From an uncultured Pelagibacteraceae bacterium (GTDB lineage: Bacteria; Pseudomonadota; Alphaproteobacteria; Pelagibacterales; Pelagibacteraceae): a stretch of DNA of 64,000 nucleotides. How positions within the stretch are numbered: position 1 is the stretch's first letter; each line of letters starts with the position of its first letter. The stretch lies in contig CACEFK010000001.1 in the NCBI GenBank assembly GCA_902558835.1, forward strand, positions 62,001 to 126,000, in the 5' to 3' direction. A program made the position numbers and the translations under genes. The notes beneath the pieces were generated by a model. It searched no databases, was not told where the DNA came from, and saw only the letters and a program-made list of their open reading frames with translations. Of this stretch, positions 10,690-21,829 are shown piece after piece.

Positions 10690-12987
10690 TTATTTTTTGT
10701 AATCAATCACTTGAGAAGAATAAGCTGCGATTGATGCTAGGTTAAGTATTTCAGAAGTTGATGATCTTAAAGGTGCAATTTCTATTGGAAGCCCAAGCCC
10801 AATTAATAATGGTCCAATAACTTTTGTGTCTCCAATTGTTTTCATCAGTTTATATGAAATGGCAGCACTATGTTGTCCAGGCATTATTAAAATATTTGCT
10901 TTACCAACTATCTTTGCAAAAGGATAAAGGTCCTCATACTCTGGATTAAGAGCAACATCAGGCTGCATATCTCCATCAAATTCAAAGTCTACTTCTTTTT
11001 CTTTTAATATTTCAACAGCGTTTCTTATATGTTTTGTTCTACTAGTAAGAGGTTGTCCAAATGTAGAGTGGGACACAAAAGCAACTTTAGGATCAAATCC
11101 AAAAAGTCTAACTACTCTTGCTGTAGATATGGCAATTTCAGCCATTTGTTCAGAAGTTGGATATTCATGGACGCTTGTATCACCAACAAAAATAGTTCTC
11201 CCTTTATGAACGATCATGTTTAAACCAAACATAATTTCACCTTTTCTTACATCAACAACTTGCTTAATTTTTTCAAATGAAGCACCAAATCGTCTTGTAT
11301 TGCCTGTTACAGCACCATCAGCATCGCCACAGGCAACCATACTAGTAGCCCAAACAACTCTATCATTTCTGATCATTCTGTCACAATCTCGTTCTAATAA
11401 TCCTTGCTCTCTTTGTAATTTTTCAAATAAATGTTTAACGTATCTTTTTCTTTTTTCCTCATCTTTTGAATTAACAATTTCAATATCAAAATTTTCACTG
11501 TAACCAATATTTTTAATTTGTTCTTTAATTTTACTTTCTTTCCCAACTAAAATTGGAATACCTAATTTTGAATTCTTAAATGCAATTGCAGCTTTTAAAG
11601 TATTTTCATCTTCACCATCTGCAAAAACAATTCTTTTCTGATTTTTCTTGATAAATGAATTTATACCTTGCATGATGGTTACTGTTGGGTCTAGTCTTTG
11701 TTTTAATTGATCTTTATAAGCATCAAAATCATCTATATTTTTTCTAGCTACTCCACTATCTATAGCTGCTTTTGCTACCGCCGCTGGTATCACACTAATT
11801 AATCTTGGATCAAATGTAGATGGAATAATATAATCTTTCCCATAATGAGGTCTTTCTCCACCCATAGCTGCAACCACTTCATCAGGAACATCTTCTCTTG
11901 CAAGCTTAGCTATTGCTTTTGCTGCAGCAACTTTCATTTCTTCATTTATCGTTTTGGATCTAACATCTAAAGCCCCCCTGAATATATAAGGAAATCCAAT
12001 TAAATTATTTACTTGATTGGGATAATCTGATCTCCCCGTTGCAACAATTGCATCATTTCTAACCTCACTAATTTCCTCTGGGGTAATTTCTGGATCAGGA
12101 TTAGCACAAGCAAATATAATTGGATTTTTTGCCATGGATTTAACCATCTCTTTTTTTAGAACACCTTTTGCAGATAATCCTAAAAAAACATCCGCACCTT
12201 TAACAGCATCATTTAAAGTTCTATGTTTAGTTTTAACTGCATATCTGGATTTCCATTGATCAATTCCCTCAGTTCTTCCTTCATAAATAACGCCCTTTCT
12301 GTCTAGCATTATTATATTTTCAGATTTTACTCCTGAGTTTTTAAATAATTCAGTACAAGCTTGTGCTGAAGCTCCAGCGCCATTAACTACAACTTTAATT
12401 TTTTTTATTGATTTACCACAAATATCTAAGGCATTAATTAATGCTGCAGTAGTTATAATTGCTGTTCCATGTTGGTCATCATGAAAAACTGGAATATCTA
12501 AAATTTCTTTTAATTTTTGTTCTATTATAAAACAATCTGGGGCCGCTATGTCTTCTAAATTTATTCCACCAAAGCTAGGTGCAAAATTTTTAATTGAATT
12601 TATGATTTCGTCTGCATCTTTACAATCAATCTCTAAATCAATCGAATCAATGTCTGCAAATCTTTTAAATAATACAGCCTTTCCTTCCATCACAGGCTTT
12701 GACGCTAGAGCACCTAAATTTCCCATTCCTAATATTGCTGAACCATTGCTTATTACTGCAACTAGGTTTCCTTTGCTTGTGTAATCATAAGCTGCTTCAG
12801 GGTTTTCACTTATTTTTTTTACTGGAGCAGCAACTCCTGGAGAATAAGCTAAAGCGAGATCTCGCTTAGTTGTCATATTTTTTGAAGAAATAATCTCAAT
12901 CTTGCCAGGTTTTTTGTCTTTATGAAAATCTAAAGCTTCTTTATCTGTGTAATGATCGATTTTTGTTTTTTTCATTTCTGATAACAA
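10690..12987 (-). CDS. maeB: NADP-dependent malic enzyme with C-terminal phosphotransacetylase domain
   Basis: Malic enzyme N-domain (VFHDDQHGTAI) fused to PTA-like C-domain; 765 aa. Confidence 0.92.
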   Translation of the reverse strand: MLSEMKKTKIDHYTDKEALDFHKDKKPGKIEIISSKNMTTKRDLALAYSPGVAAPVKKISENPEAAYDYTSKGNLVAVISNGSAILGMGNLGALASKPVMEGKAVLFKRFADIDSIDLEIDCKDADEIINSIKNFAPSFGGINLEDIAAPDCFIIEQKLKEILDIPVFHDDQHGTAIITTAALINALDICGKSIKKIKVVVNGAGASAQACTELFKNSGVKSENIIMLDRKGVIYEGRTEGIDQWKSRYAVKTKHRTLNDAVKGADVFLGLSAKGVLKKEMVKSMAKNPIIFACANPDPEITPEEISEVRNDAIVATGRSDYPNQVNNLIGFPYIFRGALDVRSKTINEEMKVAAAKAIAKLAREDVPDEVVAAMGGERPHYGKDYIIPSTFDPRLISVIPAAVAKAAIDSGVARKNIDDFDAYKDQLKQRLDPTVTIMQGINSFIKKNQKRIVFADGEDENTLKAAIAFKNSKLGIPILVGKESKIKEQIKNIGYSENFDIEIVNSKDEEKRKRYVKHLFEKLQREQGLLERDCDRMIRNDRVVWATSMVACGDADGAVTGNTRRFGASFEKIKQVVDVRKGEIMFGLNMIVHKGRTIFVGDTSVHEYPTSEQMAEIAISTARVVRLFGFDPKVAFVSHSTFGQPLTSRTKHIRNAVEILKEKEVDFEFDGDMQPDVALNPEYEDLYPFAKIVGKANILIMPGQHSAAISYKLMKTIGDTKVIGPLLIGLGLPIEIAPLRSSTSEILNLASIAAYSSQVIDYKK

Positions 12988-13027
12988 TAAGTGTACAATT
13001 GGGGTAAAATTAAGACTAATATGATTT

Positions 13028-14557
13028 ATGAACTTACTTAAGTCAACAGGGACATTTGGTTTTTATACTATCATTAGTAGATTGCTTGGTTATTTAAGAG
13101 ATATTTTAATAGCAATTTTTCTAGGAACAGGGATGTTGGCGGACGCCTTTTTTGTAGCATTTAGAATTCCAAATACTTTTAGAAGATTGTTTGCCGAAGG
13201 CACCTTTAATGCAGCATTTGTTCCAAGTTATTCATCAGAAACAACTAAAGGTAAAAAACAATCAAATAAATTTGCTAATGATATTTTTAATCTTCTTTTT
13301 TTAGGGTTATTGTTTTTAACAATAATAATTGAAATTTTTATGCCTGCATTTGTTTCAATTATCGCACCTGGATTTGTGGGTGATTTAGAAAAAATGAAGG
13401 TAGCTATAAATTTAACAAGAATTACTTTTCCTTTTTTATTTTTTATTTGCTTAGCTTCTTTTTTTTCTGCAATTCTAAATTCACATAATAAGTTTGCTGC
13501 TGCAGCTGCAGCCCCGATAATTTTAAATATTGTTTTAATTTTAGTATTGATTTTTTCTAAATCTTTAGGTGATCAATTAGTTTATTATTTATCTTATGGT
13601 GTTTCTTTTGCTGGTTTTTTACAATTAATATTTTTATATAAATATGTATCAAAATATTACTCGCTTAAATTTAATTACAAATTAAAAGTAAGTACTAAAG
13701 TTAAGTTTTTTTTTAAAAAACTTTTACCGAGTATTTTTTCCTCTGGAGTAACTCAAATTAATATCTTAATTGGAACAATAATTGCATCATTTCAAGCAAG
13801 CGCAGTTTCTTATTTGTATTATGCAGATAGAATTTATCAAATTAACCTAGCTATAGCTGGTATTGCAATTGGTGTTGTTATACTCCCACAACTTTCAAAA
13901 CATATTCAATCTAGAAAAAAAAATAAGATTTTGTTTATACAAAATAAAGCTCTTGAATTAAGTTTATTCTTAAGTCTCCCAGCAACTATCGCTTTAATCA
14001 TAGGATCAGAACAAATTATTTCAGCTTTATTTGGCTATGGGTCTTTCAATGAAAATTCGGTGAGCAACTCAAGCTTAGCTTTATATTATTTTGCTTTAGG
14101 CCTGCCTGCTTTTGCATTGATAAAAGTTTTTTCAAGTTTTTTCTTTGCAAACCATGATACCAAAACTCCATTTTATATTTCTTTGATCTCAGTATTAGTT
14201 AATATTTTTATAAGTTTGTATTATTTTAGTGAAATTGGTTTTATAATAATTCCAATAGCCACATCTATTTCATCTTGGTTTAATTCAATATTGTTATTTT
14301 TATTTTTAAAAAATCGAAAATTATTTTATTTTAACCAAATATTTTTTATTAAATTTGTTAAAATAATTTTTGCATCAATTATGATGGGTTTATTTTTTAA
14401 CTTTATGTTAAATTTTTTTCAAAACGAATTAGCATTTAATCAATCAATTAAATCTTTTTATTTAGTTTTATCTGTTATATTAGGATTAATGTTTTATTTA
14501 ATTGTGTGTTATTTCATCAAAGCTTTTCAAATGAATGATATTAAATTAAAGTATTAA
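13028..14557 (+). CDS. murJ: Lipid II flippase MurJ
   Basis: MVF family, [12 protein letters not shown]...[24 protein letters not shown]. Confidence 0.95.
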   Translation: MNLLKSTGTFGFYTIISRLLGYLRDILIAIFLGTGMLADAFFVAFRIPNTFRRLFAEGTFNAAFVPSYSSETTKGKKQSNKFANDIFNLLFLGLLFLTIIIEIFMPAFVSIIAPGFVGDLEKMKVAINLTRITFPFLFFICLASFFSAILNSHNKFAAAAAAPIILNIVLILVLIFSKSLGDQLVYYLSYGVSFAGFLQLIFLYKYVSKYYSLKFNYKLKVSTKVKFFFKKLLPSIFSSGVTQINILIGTIIASFQASAVSYLYYADRIYQINLAIAGIAIGVVILPQLSKHIQSRKKNKILFIQNKALELSLFLSLPATIALIIGSEQIISALFGYGSFNENSVSNSSLALYYFALGLPAFALIKVFSSFFFANHDTKTPFYISLISVLVNIFISLYYFSEIGFIIIPIATSISSWFNSILLFLFLKNRKLFYFNQIFFIKFVKIIFASIMMGLFFNFMLNFFQNELAFNQSIKSFYLVLSVILGLMFYLIVCYFIKAFQMNDIKLKY

Positions 14558-14561
14558 TTTT

Positions 14562-15563
14562 ATGGGTAAAAAAATATTTTCTGGTGTTCAGCCTACAGGT
14601 AATCTTCATCTTGGGAATTATTTAGGTGCCGTAAAAAATTTTGTAGACTTAAATAACGATAAAGATAACAATTGTATTTTTTGTGTAGTTGACCTACATG
14701 CAATTACAGTAAGGCAAAATCCAAAAGAATTAAAAAATAATATCCGAGAAACCGTTGCAACTTTTATAGCAAGCGGAATAGATCCAAAAAAAAGTATAAT
14801 TTTTAACCAATCTAGAGTAGCAGCTCATGCAGAAGGAGCATGGATATTAAGCTGTGTCGCTAGAATGGGTTGGTTAAATAGAATGACCCAATTTAAAGAG
14901 AAAGCTGGAAAAGATAAGGAGAAAGCTAGTATTGGATTATACTCTTATCCAGTTCTAATGGCGGCTGATATTCTTTTATATGATGCTACTCATGTTCCCG
15001 TAGGCGATGATCAGAAACAACATTTGGAATTATGTAGAGATATAGCTCAAAAATTTAATAATGATTTTGATGTAGAAAATTTTCTTCAAGTTCCTGAACC
15101 TCTAATTCAAAAAGAGTTTTCAAGAATAATGAGTTTAAAAGATGGTTCAAAAAAAATGAGTAAATCAGAATTATCAGATTTAAGTCGAATAAATTTAACA
15201 GATGATAAAGATCAAATAATAAATAAAATCAAAAAAGCAAAAACAGATCCTTTGCCTATGCCACAAGATATAAAGGAGCTTGATGAAAGATTAGAGGCAA
15301 GAAATCTTTTAGGAATTTATTCAAGCTTGACTAATTCTACACTAGAAAATTCAGTAAAAAATTTTGCAGGTAAAAACTTTTCAGAATTTAAAGAACAATT
15401 AGCTGAAGAGCTTGTCAAAAAAATTGAACCTATTTCGAATGAGATAAAAAAACTTTTAGGAGATAAAAGTTATTTAGATGATATTCTTCTAGATGGAGTT
15501 GAAAAGGCTAACTTGATTGCTTCAAAAAAGATTGAAAGAATTAAAGAAATTGTAGGTTTTTAA
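14562..15563 (+). CDS. trpS: Tryptophanyl-tRNA synthetase
   Basis: [17 protein letters not shown] (HIGH-like), KMSKS. Confidence 0.97.
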   Translation: MGKKIFSGVQPTGNLHLGNYLGAVKNFVDLNNDKDNNCIFCVVDLHAITVRQNPKELKNNIRETVATFIASGIDPKKSIIFNQSRVAAHAEGAWILSCVARMGWLNRMTQFKEKAGKDKEKASIGLYSYPVLMAADILLYDATHVPVGDDQKQHLELCRDIAQKFNNDFDVENFLQVPEPLIQKEFSRIMSLKDGSKKMSKSELSDLSRINLTDDKDQIINKIKKAKTDPLPMPQDIKELDERLEARNLLGIYSSLTNSTLENSVKNFAGKNFSEFKEQLAEELVKKIEPISNEIKKLLGDKSYLDDILLDGVEKANLIASKKIERIKEIVGF

Positions 15564-15615
15564 TAAAAATTTATTATCAAGTTTTAATTTTCAAAATATT
15601 CACTATAAATAATTT

Positions 15616-16158
15616 ATGTTTGTTCAAACCGAAGTAACGCCAAATCCAAATTCTTTGAAATTTCTTCCTGGGAAGAAAGTTTCAAATAGTGGTCCTTATG
15701 AAATTACAAATAAAGAAGATATGAAAAATGAATTGGTAAGAAATATTTTATCAATAAATGGTGTTGAGGGCATTTTTTTAGGTCAAGATTTTATTTCAGT
15801 AAATAAAAAAGAAAACGTTAAGTGGGATGAAATTAAACATATCGTAATTTCTCTAATAAATGATTTTTATGCAGATGGTAAAGAATTTGTAATTGACGAA
15901 AATATAAAAGAAGAGGATTTGGATTTAAGCGAAATTGAATCAAAAATTGTAAAAATTTTAGAAGAAAAAATAAGACCTGCTGTTGCTAGAGACGGTGGAG
16001 ATATAAAATTTAAAGAGTTCAAGGACGGAATTGTTAAGGTACAATTGCAAGGGAGTTGTTCTGGCTGTCCTAGTTCAACAATGACTTTAAAACAAGGTGT
16101 TCAAAATCTTTTATGTCATTATTTACCAGAGGTAAAAGAGGTTGTTGCCATACAATAA
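15616..16158 (+). CDS. NifU-family Fe-S scaffold (Nfu)
   Basis: Nfu N-domain plus NifU C-domain with GSCSGCPSS CxxC. Confidence 0.9.
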   Translation: MFVQTEVTPNPNSLKFLPGKKVSNSGPYEITNKEDMKNELVRNILSINGVEGIFLGQDFISVNKKENVKWDEIKHIVISLINDFYADGKEFVIDENIKEEDLDLSEIESKIVKILEEKIRPAVARDGGDIKFKEFKDGIVKVQLQGSCSGCPSSTMTLKQGVQNLLCHYLPEVKEVVAIQ

Positions 16159-16164
16159 GTAATT

Positions 16165-17229
16165 ATGAGAAAATTTAAAAAATCAGGATTCATAAAAAAC
16201 AAGAGTCTTAATATAGTTTCACGATTTTTTTTAAGTTCTTGTTTTGTAATTTTATTTTTTTATACAGCTCCAATATTTATTAATTTTACAGATAAAAATT
16301 TTAACAATAAAGAATTTACTAATAATTCTAAAAATATTTTAAATTATACTCTTAACAAAGATAAATCTATTGAGGAAGATTCAGGAATAGATGCTGACGA
16401 GAGAGATTTACTTTATGATATTCTGGAAGAAAATAATTCTGAAATTAATCTAGTTAGATATACAACATCCGAGATTGATTCATTATTTAAAGAGGTAAAT
16501 TATAATTTAAAAGATGTAAGAAATACAAAATTGGTGAAACCAATAGATATTGGTCTGTTGCCAAATGAAATTAAAAATATTGGAAACACAAAAAAAAGAA
16601 AAGATATGTTTATAAAAATTGTTCTTCCTTTGATAGTTAAGGAAAACAATAAAATTAGAGTTGACAGAAAAAGGTTATTCACAATTCTAAATAAGAATAG
16701 CAATACCGATATAGAAAAAAAATGGTTAGAAAAAAAATATAAACAATATGGTGTGAGAAAAAACGATTTATCTACATTAAAAGTAAGAATGGATGAGATA
16801 CCAGTTTCATTAGCAATAGCTCAGGCCGCTAAAGAAACGGGTTGGGGTACTTCGAGATTTGCTTTAAAAGGAAATGCTTTATTTGGACAATGGACTTGGT
16901 CCGGAGAAGGATTAAAACCTAAAAATGCTGATGAGGGCAAAGATCATAAAGTTATGAAATTTAATAGCTTACAATTATCTGTAAGAGCATATTTAAGAAA
17001 TTTAAATACACATTCAACGTATAAAAATTTAAGAAAAGCGAGAACAGAACTTAGAAATCAAAATAAACCTTTAGATAGTTTAATTTTGTCTAAACATTTA
17101 GATAAATATGCAGAAACAGGAAGCCAATATATAGAGGTTTTAAAAAAGATTATTGAGCAGAATAACTTAAAAGATTTTGATGAGGCGAGATTGTTGCCAT
17201 CAAGCAAAGATTTAGAAAGTTTGATCTAA
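16165..17229 (+). CDS. Bax-like glucosaminidase-domain protein
   Basis: VSLAIAQAAKETGWGTSRFALKGNALFGQWTW motif, N-terminal TM. Confidence 0.8.
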   Translation: MRKFKKSGFIKNKSLNIVSRFFLSSCFVILFFYTAPIFINFTDKNFNNKEFTNNSKNILNYTLNKDKSIEEDSGIDADERDLLYDILEENNSEINLVRYTTSEIDSLFKEVNYNLKDVRNTKLVKPIDIGLLPNEIKNIGNTKKRKDMFIKIVLPLIVKENNKIRVDRKRLFTILNKNSNTDIEKKWLEKKYKQYGVRKNDLSTLKVRMDEIPVSLAIAQAAKETGWGTSRFALKGNALFGQWTWSGEGLKPKNADEGKDHKVMKFNSLQLSVRAYLRNLNTHSTYKNLRKARTELRNQNKPLDSLILSKHLDKYAETGSQYIEVLKKIIEQNNLKDFDEARLLPSSKDLESLI

Positions 17230-18287
17230 TTTTCTTTTATAGGGAATTGAACGCCAAACCATCTCCATTTTCCACTATCATTCAGAGAACAATTAATTCT
17301 ACCTCTTCTTGGTTTGAATGGTTCTCTAAATTCAATTGTTAGAGAGTTATTGGCAAAGCTTGTTTTTGATTTTTCCCAAACGTTTCCCTCATTAGAATAA
17401 CAATTAATATTAGTTAAATTTTTTTGCTCTTTGAAAAATTCAACTTTAAAATTTGGAGGGTTAGTGTTTACGAATAATTGTTTTTCCTCAGGAAGTATTC
17501 TTTTATATTCAAGTGGAAAATAATTTATTATTGATTTAAATCTTTTTAATTCTCCGTATTTTTCATTAATTGGAAACCTAGGTAATTCAAATTTGTCTTT
17601 ATTTAAATCAATTACACCAGAATGCTGACCAAAAGCATATTTGAAATTTTTAGAAATATAATCTTTCATAAATTTAGAATATTCACCAAATGGATATGAA
17701 AATAGACTAGGTACGTAACCAAGTTCTCTTAGGAAAATTTTATCAGCTTTTTCAATATCTAGAATAAATTCTGCATTGCTTACATCTATTAGATATTCAT
17801 GACTATGGGAATGATGTCCTATATATGCAAAATCACTGCTCTCAATTTCTTTAATTTGTTTCCAAGTCATATAACCTCTTTTTCCAACAGGCTCAGTAGA
17901 AACAAATAAAATAAATGGAATTTTATTTTCTTTTAAATAAGGCCATGCTTCAGTATAAAAAGACTCAAAAGCATCATCGATAGTTATAAGAATTTCTTTT
18001 TTTGATTTTGTTTTTTTAAACTGTTCATCAAAATTATTTGGATTAAGAAAATTATAATCTGAGTTCATAATAATATTTATATGTTCCTCAAATATATCCA
18101 TTTTAATATTGGTTGAAGGGTACTTATTCTCATTAAAACGATGATACATTATTGATAGAATTCCTTCATCATTGGAATAGTATTTGATATTATTTTCATC
18201 TGATTTAGAACTAATACTAGAAAATAAAATAAGTATGAATAAACTTATAATTGATGTAGCCAGTGAAAAAATTTTTTTAATGATCAT
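17226..18287 (-). CDS. Polysaccharide deacetylase family protein
   Basis: ITIDDAFESFYTEAWPYL, HHSHSHEYL metal motif, signal peptide. Confidence 0.85.
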   Translation of the reverse strand: MIIKKIFSLATSIISLFILILFSSISSKSDENNIKYYSNDEGILSIMYHRFNENKYPSTNIKMDIFEEHINIIMNSDYNFLNPNNFDEQFKKTKSKKEILITIDDAFESFYTEAWPYLKENKIPFILFVSTEPVGKRGYMTWKQIKEIESSDFAYIGHHSHSHEYLIDVSNAEFILDIEKADKIFLRELGYVPSLFSYPFGEYSKFMKDYISKNFKYAFGQHSGVIDLNKDKFELPRFPINEKYGELKRFKSIINYFPLEYKRILPEEKQLFVNTNPPNFKVEFFKEQKNLTNINCYSNEGNVWEKSKTSFANNSLTIEFREPFKPRRGRINCSLNDSGKWRWFGVQFPIKEN

Positions 18288-18621
18288 TACTAGTAATGAT
18301 ATTTATAATATTACTAAAGAGAATACTAAAATTAATTATGAAAAATTAACTTTGATTATTAATGATTTTTTAAATTCGCATGAATTAAACTTAAAAGATA
18401 TTAATACAATTTATTTAAATAGAGGGCCAGGAAGCTTTGCGGGAATACGAAATTCGCTCTCTATAGTTAAAGCATTTAATTTAACTAATAATATTGATTA
18501 CTATTGTTATAGTATTCAGGATTTTAAAGGTGAAAAAGACATTAAATACGAAAATATCCCTGATTTGTGTGATAAATTTAATATTAAAAAAAATTTGATT
18601 AACCCTATTTATTTAAGTTAA
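18235..18621 (+). CDS. tsaB: Short TsaB-like tRNA t6A biosynthesis protein
   Basis: MNKLIIDVASEKIF...YLNRGPGSFAGIRNSLSIVKAF (TsaB GPGSFTGLR motif), ends NPIYLS; only 128 aa. Confidence 0.75.
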   Translation: MNKLIIDVASEKIFLMIITSNDIYNITKENTKINYEKLTLIINDFLNSHELNLKDINTIYLNRGPGSFAGIRNSLSIVKAFNLTNNIDYYCYSIQDFKGEKDIKYENIPDLCDKFNIKKNLINPIYLS

Positions 18622-18630
18622 AATTATTTT

Positions 18631-19044
18631 ATGTCAGAAACAATAGAGCAAAAATGTGTAGCAAAAGGGGTTAAATTAACTGATCAAAGAAGAGTAATTG
18701 CACAAGTAATGTCCGAATCTACTGACCATCCGGATGTTGATGAGCTTTATAATAGAGTGTCTAAAATTGATCCAAAAATAAGTATTGCAACTGTTTATAG
18801 AACGGTAAAACTATTTGAAGAGTCTGGAATATTAACAAAGCATGAGTTCAAAGGCGGGAAAGCAAGATATGAGGAGCTTAATGAAGGTCATCACGATCAT
18901 TTAATAGATGTGAAAACTGGTGAAATCATAGAATTTGTAGACGAAGAAATTGAAAAGTTGCAAAAAAAAGTTGCAGAAAAATATGGATATAAATTAGTAG
19001 ACCATAAATTAGAATTATATGGGGTTAAGAAAAAATCCCAATAA
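18631..19044 (+). CDS. fur: Fur-family transcriptional regulator (Fur/Mur)
   Basis: TDQRRVIAQVM, ISIATVYRTVKLFEESGI, HHDHLIDV. Confidence 0.9.
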   Translation: MSETIEQKCVAKGVKLTDQRRVIAQVMSESTDHPDVDELYNRVSKIDPKISIATVYRTVKLFEESGILTKHEFKGGKARYEELNEGHHDHLIDVKTGEIIEFVDEEIEKLQKKVAEKYGYKLVDHKLELYGVKKKSQ

Positions 19045-19046
19045 TT

Positions 19047-20375
19047 ATGAATCAAAAAATATTTATTAAAACTTTTGGATGTCAAATGAATGAGTATGAC
19101 TCTAATAGAATATATGATTCAGTTAAAAAAATTGGTTATGAAAAAACAGAAAGATATGAAGAAGCAAACTGTTATCTCTTAAACACCTGTCATATTAGAG
19201 ATAAGGCAAAAGAAAAAGTTTATCATGAAATAGGTAGAGTAAAAAAAATTTTTAGATCTAAAAAAAAACCATTAGTAATTATTGCAGGATGTGTAGCTCA
19301 AGCAGAAAATCAGGAAATGCTTAAAAGAGAACCTTACATTGATTTAGTAATTGGTCCTCAAGCTTATCATAAAATTAATGATACAATTTTAAATTATACT
19401 AAAAAAAAGAAAAAAATAGAAGAGACAGAGTTTGATGCAGTTTCTAAATTTAAATATTTAAGTAAAATAAAAAATGATGCTGGAAAAGTTTCATCCTTTT
19501 TAACTATTCAAGAAGGATGTGATAAGTTTTGTCATTTTTGTGTAGTCCCATACACAAGAGGACCAGAATATTCTCGACCATTTAATCAAATTTTGGATGA
19601 AGCAAAATATTTAGCTGATAATGGTGCAAAAGAAATAATTTTACTTGGTCAAAATGTAAATGCTTATGACAATGAAGGATACAGACTATCAGATTTAATA
19701 TTTAACATTGAAAAAATATCTGAAATTAAAAGAGTTAGATACACAACATCTCATCCAAAAGATATGACGGAGGATTTGATTGAAGTTTATAAAACTTCTA
19801 AAAAGTTAATGCCACTTGTACATTTACCTGTCCAAAGTGGATCTAATAAAATTTTAAAATTAATGAACAGAAAACATACTATTGAGGAATATTTAAATAC
19901 TTTTGATAAATTAAAAGAAATTAACCCAAATATAGAATTTTCAAGCGATTTTATAATAGGTTATCCTGGTGAAGAAGATCAGGATTTTAAAGATACATTT
20001 AATTTAATTGAAAGGGTAAAATTTATTAACTCTTACTCTTTTATTTTTAGCCCAAGACCAGGAACGGTAGCTGAAAATTTAGACTTAATTGAAAAAAAAA
20101 TTTCCATTGAAAGACTAGAAAAAATTCAAGCTATTTTATTCGAAAATCAAATCCAAATGAACAAATCATTAGAGGGTAAAGTTATTGATGTTTTGGTTGA
20201 AAATTTAACTGAAGATAAAAGTAAAGCTTTTGGAAGATCTGAGTATATGACATCTGTAATTTTTAATGGTAAAATGAACGACATTGGTAAAACAGTGCAG
20301 GTAAAAATTAAAGACAGTAACAGAAGTAGTTTATTTGGTGAAATTATAGCTAATTCAGACAAGAAGGTTGCATAG
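19047..20375 (+). CDS. miaB: tRNA-2-methylthio-N6-dimethylallyladenosine synthase
   Basis: FIKTFGCQMNEYDS, radical-SAM QEGCDKFCHFCVVPYTRG, TRAM domain. Confidence 0.97.
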   Translation: MNQKIFIKTFGCQMNEYDSNRIYDSVKKIGYEKTERYEEANCYLLNTCHIRDKAKEKVYHEIGRVKKIFRSKKKPLVIIAGCVAQAENQEMLKREPYIDLVIGPQAYHKINDTILNYTKKKKKIEETEFDAVSKFKYLSKIKNDAGKVSSFLTIQEGCDKFCHFCVVPYTRGPEYSRPFNQILDEAKYLADNGAKEIILLGQNVNAYDNEGYRLSDLIFNIEKISEIKRVRYTTSHPKDMTEDLIEVYKTSKKLMPLVHLPVQSGSNKILKLMNRKHTIEEYLNTFDKLKEINPNIEFSSDFIIGYPGEEDQDFKDTFNLIERVKFINSYSFIFSPRPGTVAENLDLIEKKISIERLEKIQAILFENQIQMNKSLEGKVIDVLVENLTEDKSKAFGRSEYMTSVIFNGKMNDIGKTVQVKIKDSNRSSLFGEIIANSDKKVA

Positions 20376-20378
20376 AAT

Positions 20379-21374
20379 TTGAGCGGAATAACTAAAAAAA
20401 ATATCGATCAGTCTTTAAAATTTGTTTATTCAGATAACAATTCTTTAAGTGTTATATTTCATGATAATAATTTGTTAATGGGTGTTGTTGGGGAATTTAA
20501 TAAAAATTTGCAAGAATTAGAAAAAATTACAAATTGCAGCTTATATTCAAGGGGAAATTCAATTTTAATTAAATCAACACCTGAAAAGAATGAAAAAATT
20601 AAAAATGCTATTCAATTTTTGGCTAATCAGTTTATTAATAATGGAAGTATAGAGAATAAAGATATACTTTCATCGGTTGATAACTTTATGATTAATGAAA
20701 AAGTAAAAAATAATAATGTTACAGATATTATCAAAACTCCAAAAAAATCTATAATTCCTAGATCTGAAAAACAAAAAAGCTATGTTAGAGCTTTGAGGGA
20801 GAGTGATATTATAATTTCAGCTGGACCAGCGGGAACCGGTAAAACTTTTTTGGCGGTAGCCGTAGGTCTAACTATGCTTTTAGAAAAAAAAATTGAGAGA
20901 ATTATTCTTTCAAGACCTGCTGTAGAGGCAGGTGAGCGTTTGGGATTTTTACCCGGTGATATGAAGGAAAAAGTAGATCCTTATCTCAGACCTTTATACG
21001 ACTCTTTGTATGATCTCTTCGACTTTGAAAAAATACAAAGAATGATTGAGATTGGAGATATAGAGATTGCACCATTAGCATTCATGAGAGGTAGAACTCT
21101 TAAAAATTCCTTTGCAATTTTAGATGAGGCACAAAATGCTACGGATACTCAGATAAAAATGTTTTTAACACGTATTGGAGAAAATTCTAAAATTGTTGTA
21201 AATGGTGACCCATCTCAAATAGATTTACCAAATAAAAACATGTCAGGATTAGTTCGATCAAAAGAGTTACTAGGGCATTTAAAGGAAATATCCACAGTTG
21301 ATTTTGATCATTCAGATGTAGTTAGACATCCACTTGTTTCTAAAATAGTCAAAGCATACTCAAATAATGATTAG
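20379..21374 (+). CDS. phoH: PhoH-family ATPase (TTG start)
   Basis: GPAGTGKTFLAVAVG Walker A, ILDEAQNATDTQIKMFLTRIGENSK. Confidence 0.93.
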   Translation: MSGITKKNIDQSLKFVYSDNNSLSVIFHDNNLLMGVVGEFNKNLQELEKITNCSLYSRGNSILIKSTPEKNEKIKNAIQFLANQFINNGSIENKDILSSVDNFMINEKVKNNNVTDIIKTPKKSIIPRSEKQKSYVRALRESDIIISAGPAGTGKTFLAVAVGLTMLLEKKIERIILSRPAVEAGERLGFLPGDMKEKVDPYLRPLYDSLYDLFDFEKIQRMIEIGDIEIAPLAFMRGRTLKNSFAILDEAQNATDTQIKMFLTRIGENSKIVVNGDPSQIDLPNKNMSGLVRSKELLGHLKEISTVDFDHSDVVRHPLVSKIVKAYSNND

Positions 21375-21828
21375 TATTAATGTCTTCTCTGAGGAGAAGG
21401 CTTGGTCGAAAAGACTTAAAAATAAGGACATTTTTTTTAAAAAAATATGTAAAGCTTTTCCAAAAAAATATAAGTTTTTGAATAAAAAAGTAACGTTAAC
21501 ACTATTACTTTCAAATAATCAGAATATTAAAAAATTAAATAAAGTTTTTAGAAAAAAAAATAAATCTACCGATATATTATCTTTTCCATTAGATAAAAAA
21601 ATAAAAATTTCAAAAAATACTTATCTTGGAGACATTATCATTAGCTATAATTATCTAGACAAACCAAGATCACAAAATTTAAAATCTTTTAAAGAAAAAG
21701 TTACTAAATTATTTATACATGGTTTTCTTCATCTTTTAGGTTTTGATCATAAAAAAAATAAAGATTATTCCAAAATGTTAAAAGAGGAAAATCTATTATT
21801 TAAATCTGTACAATCAAAAATAAATTAA
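21367..21828 (+). CDS. ybeY: Endoribonuclease YbeY
   Basis: FIHGFLHLLGFDHKKN zinc motif. Confidence 0.95.
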   Translation: MISINVFSEEKAWSKRLKNKDIFFKKICKAFPKKYKFLNKKVTLTLLLSNNQNIKKLNKVFRKKNKSTDILSFPLDKKIKISKNTYLGDIIISYNYLDKPRSQNLKSFKEKVTKLFIHGFLHLLGFDHKKNKDYSKMLKEENLLFKSVQSKIN

Positions 21829-21829
21829 A

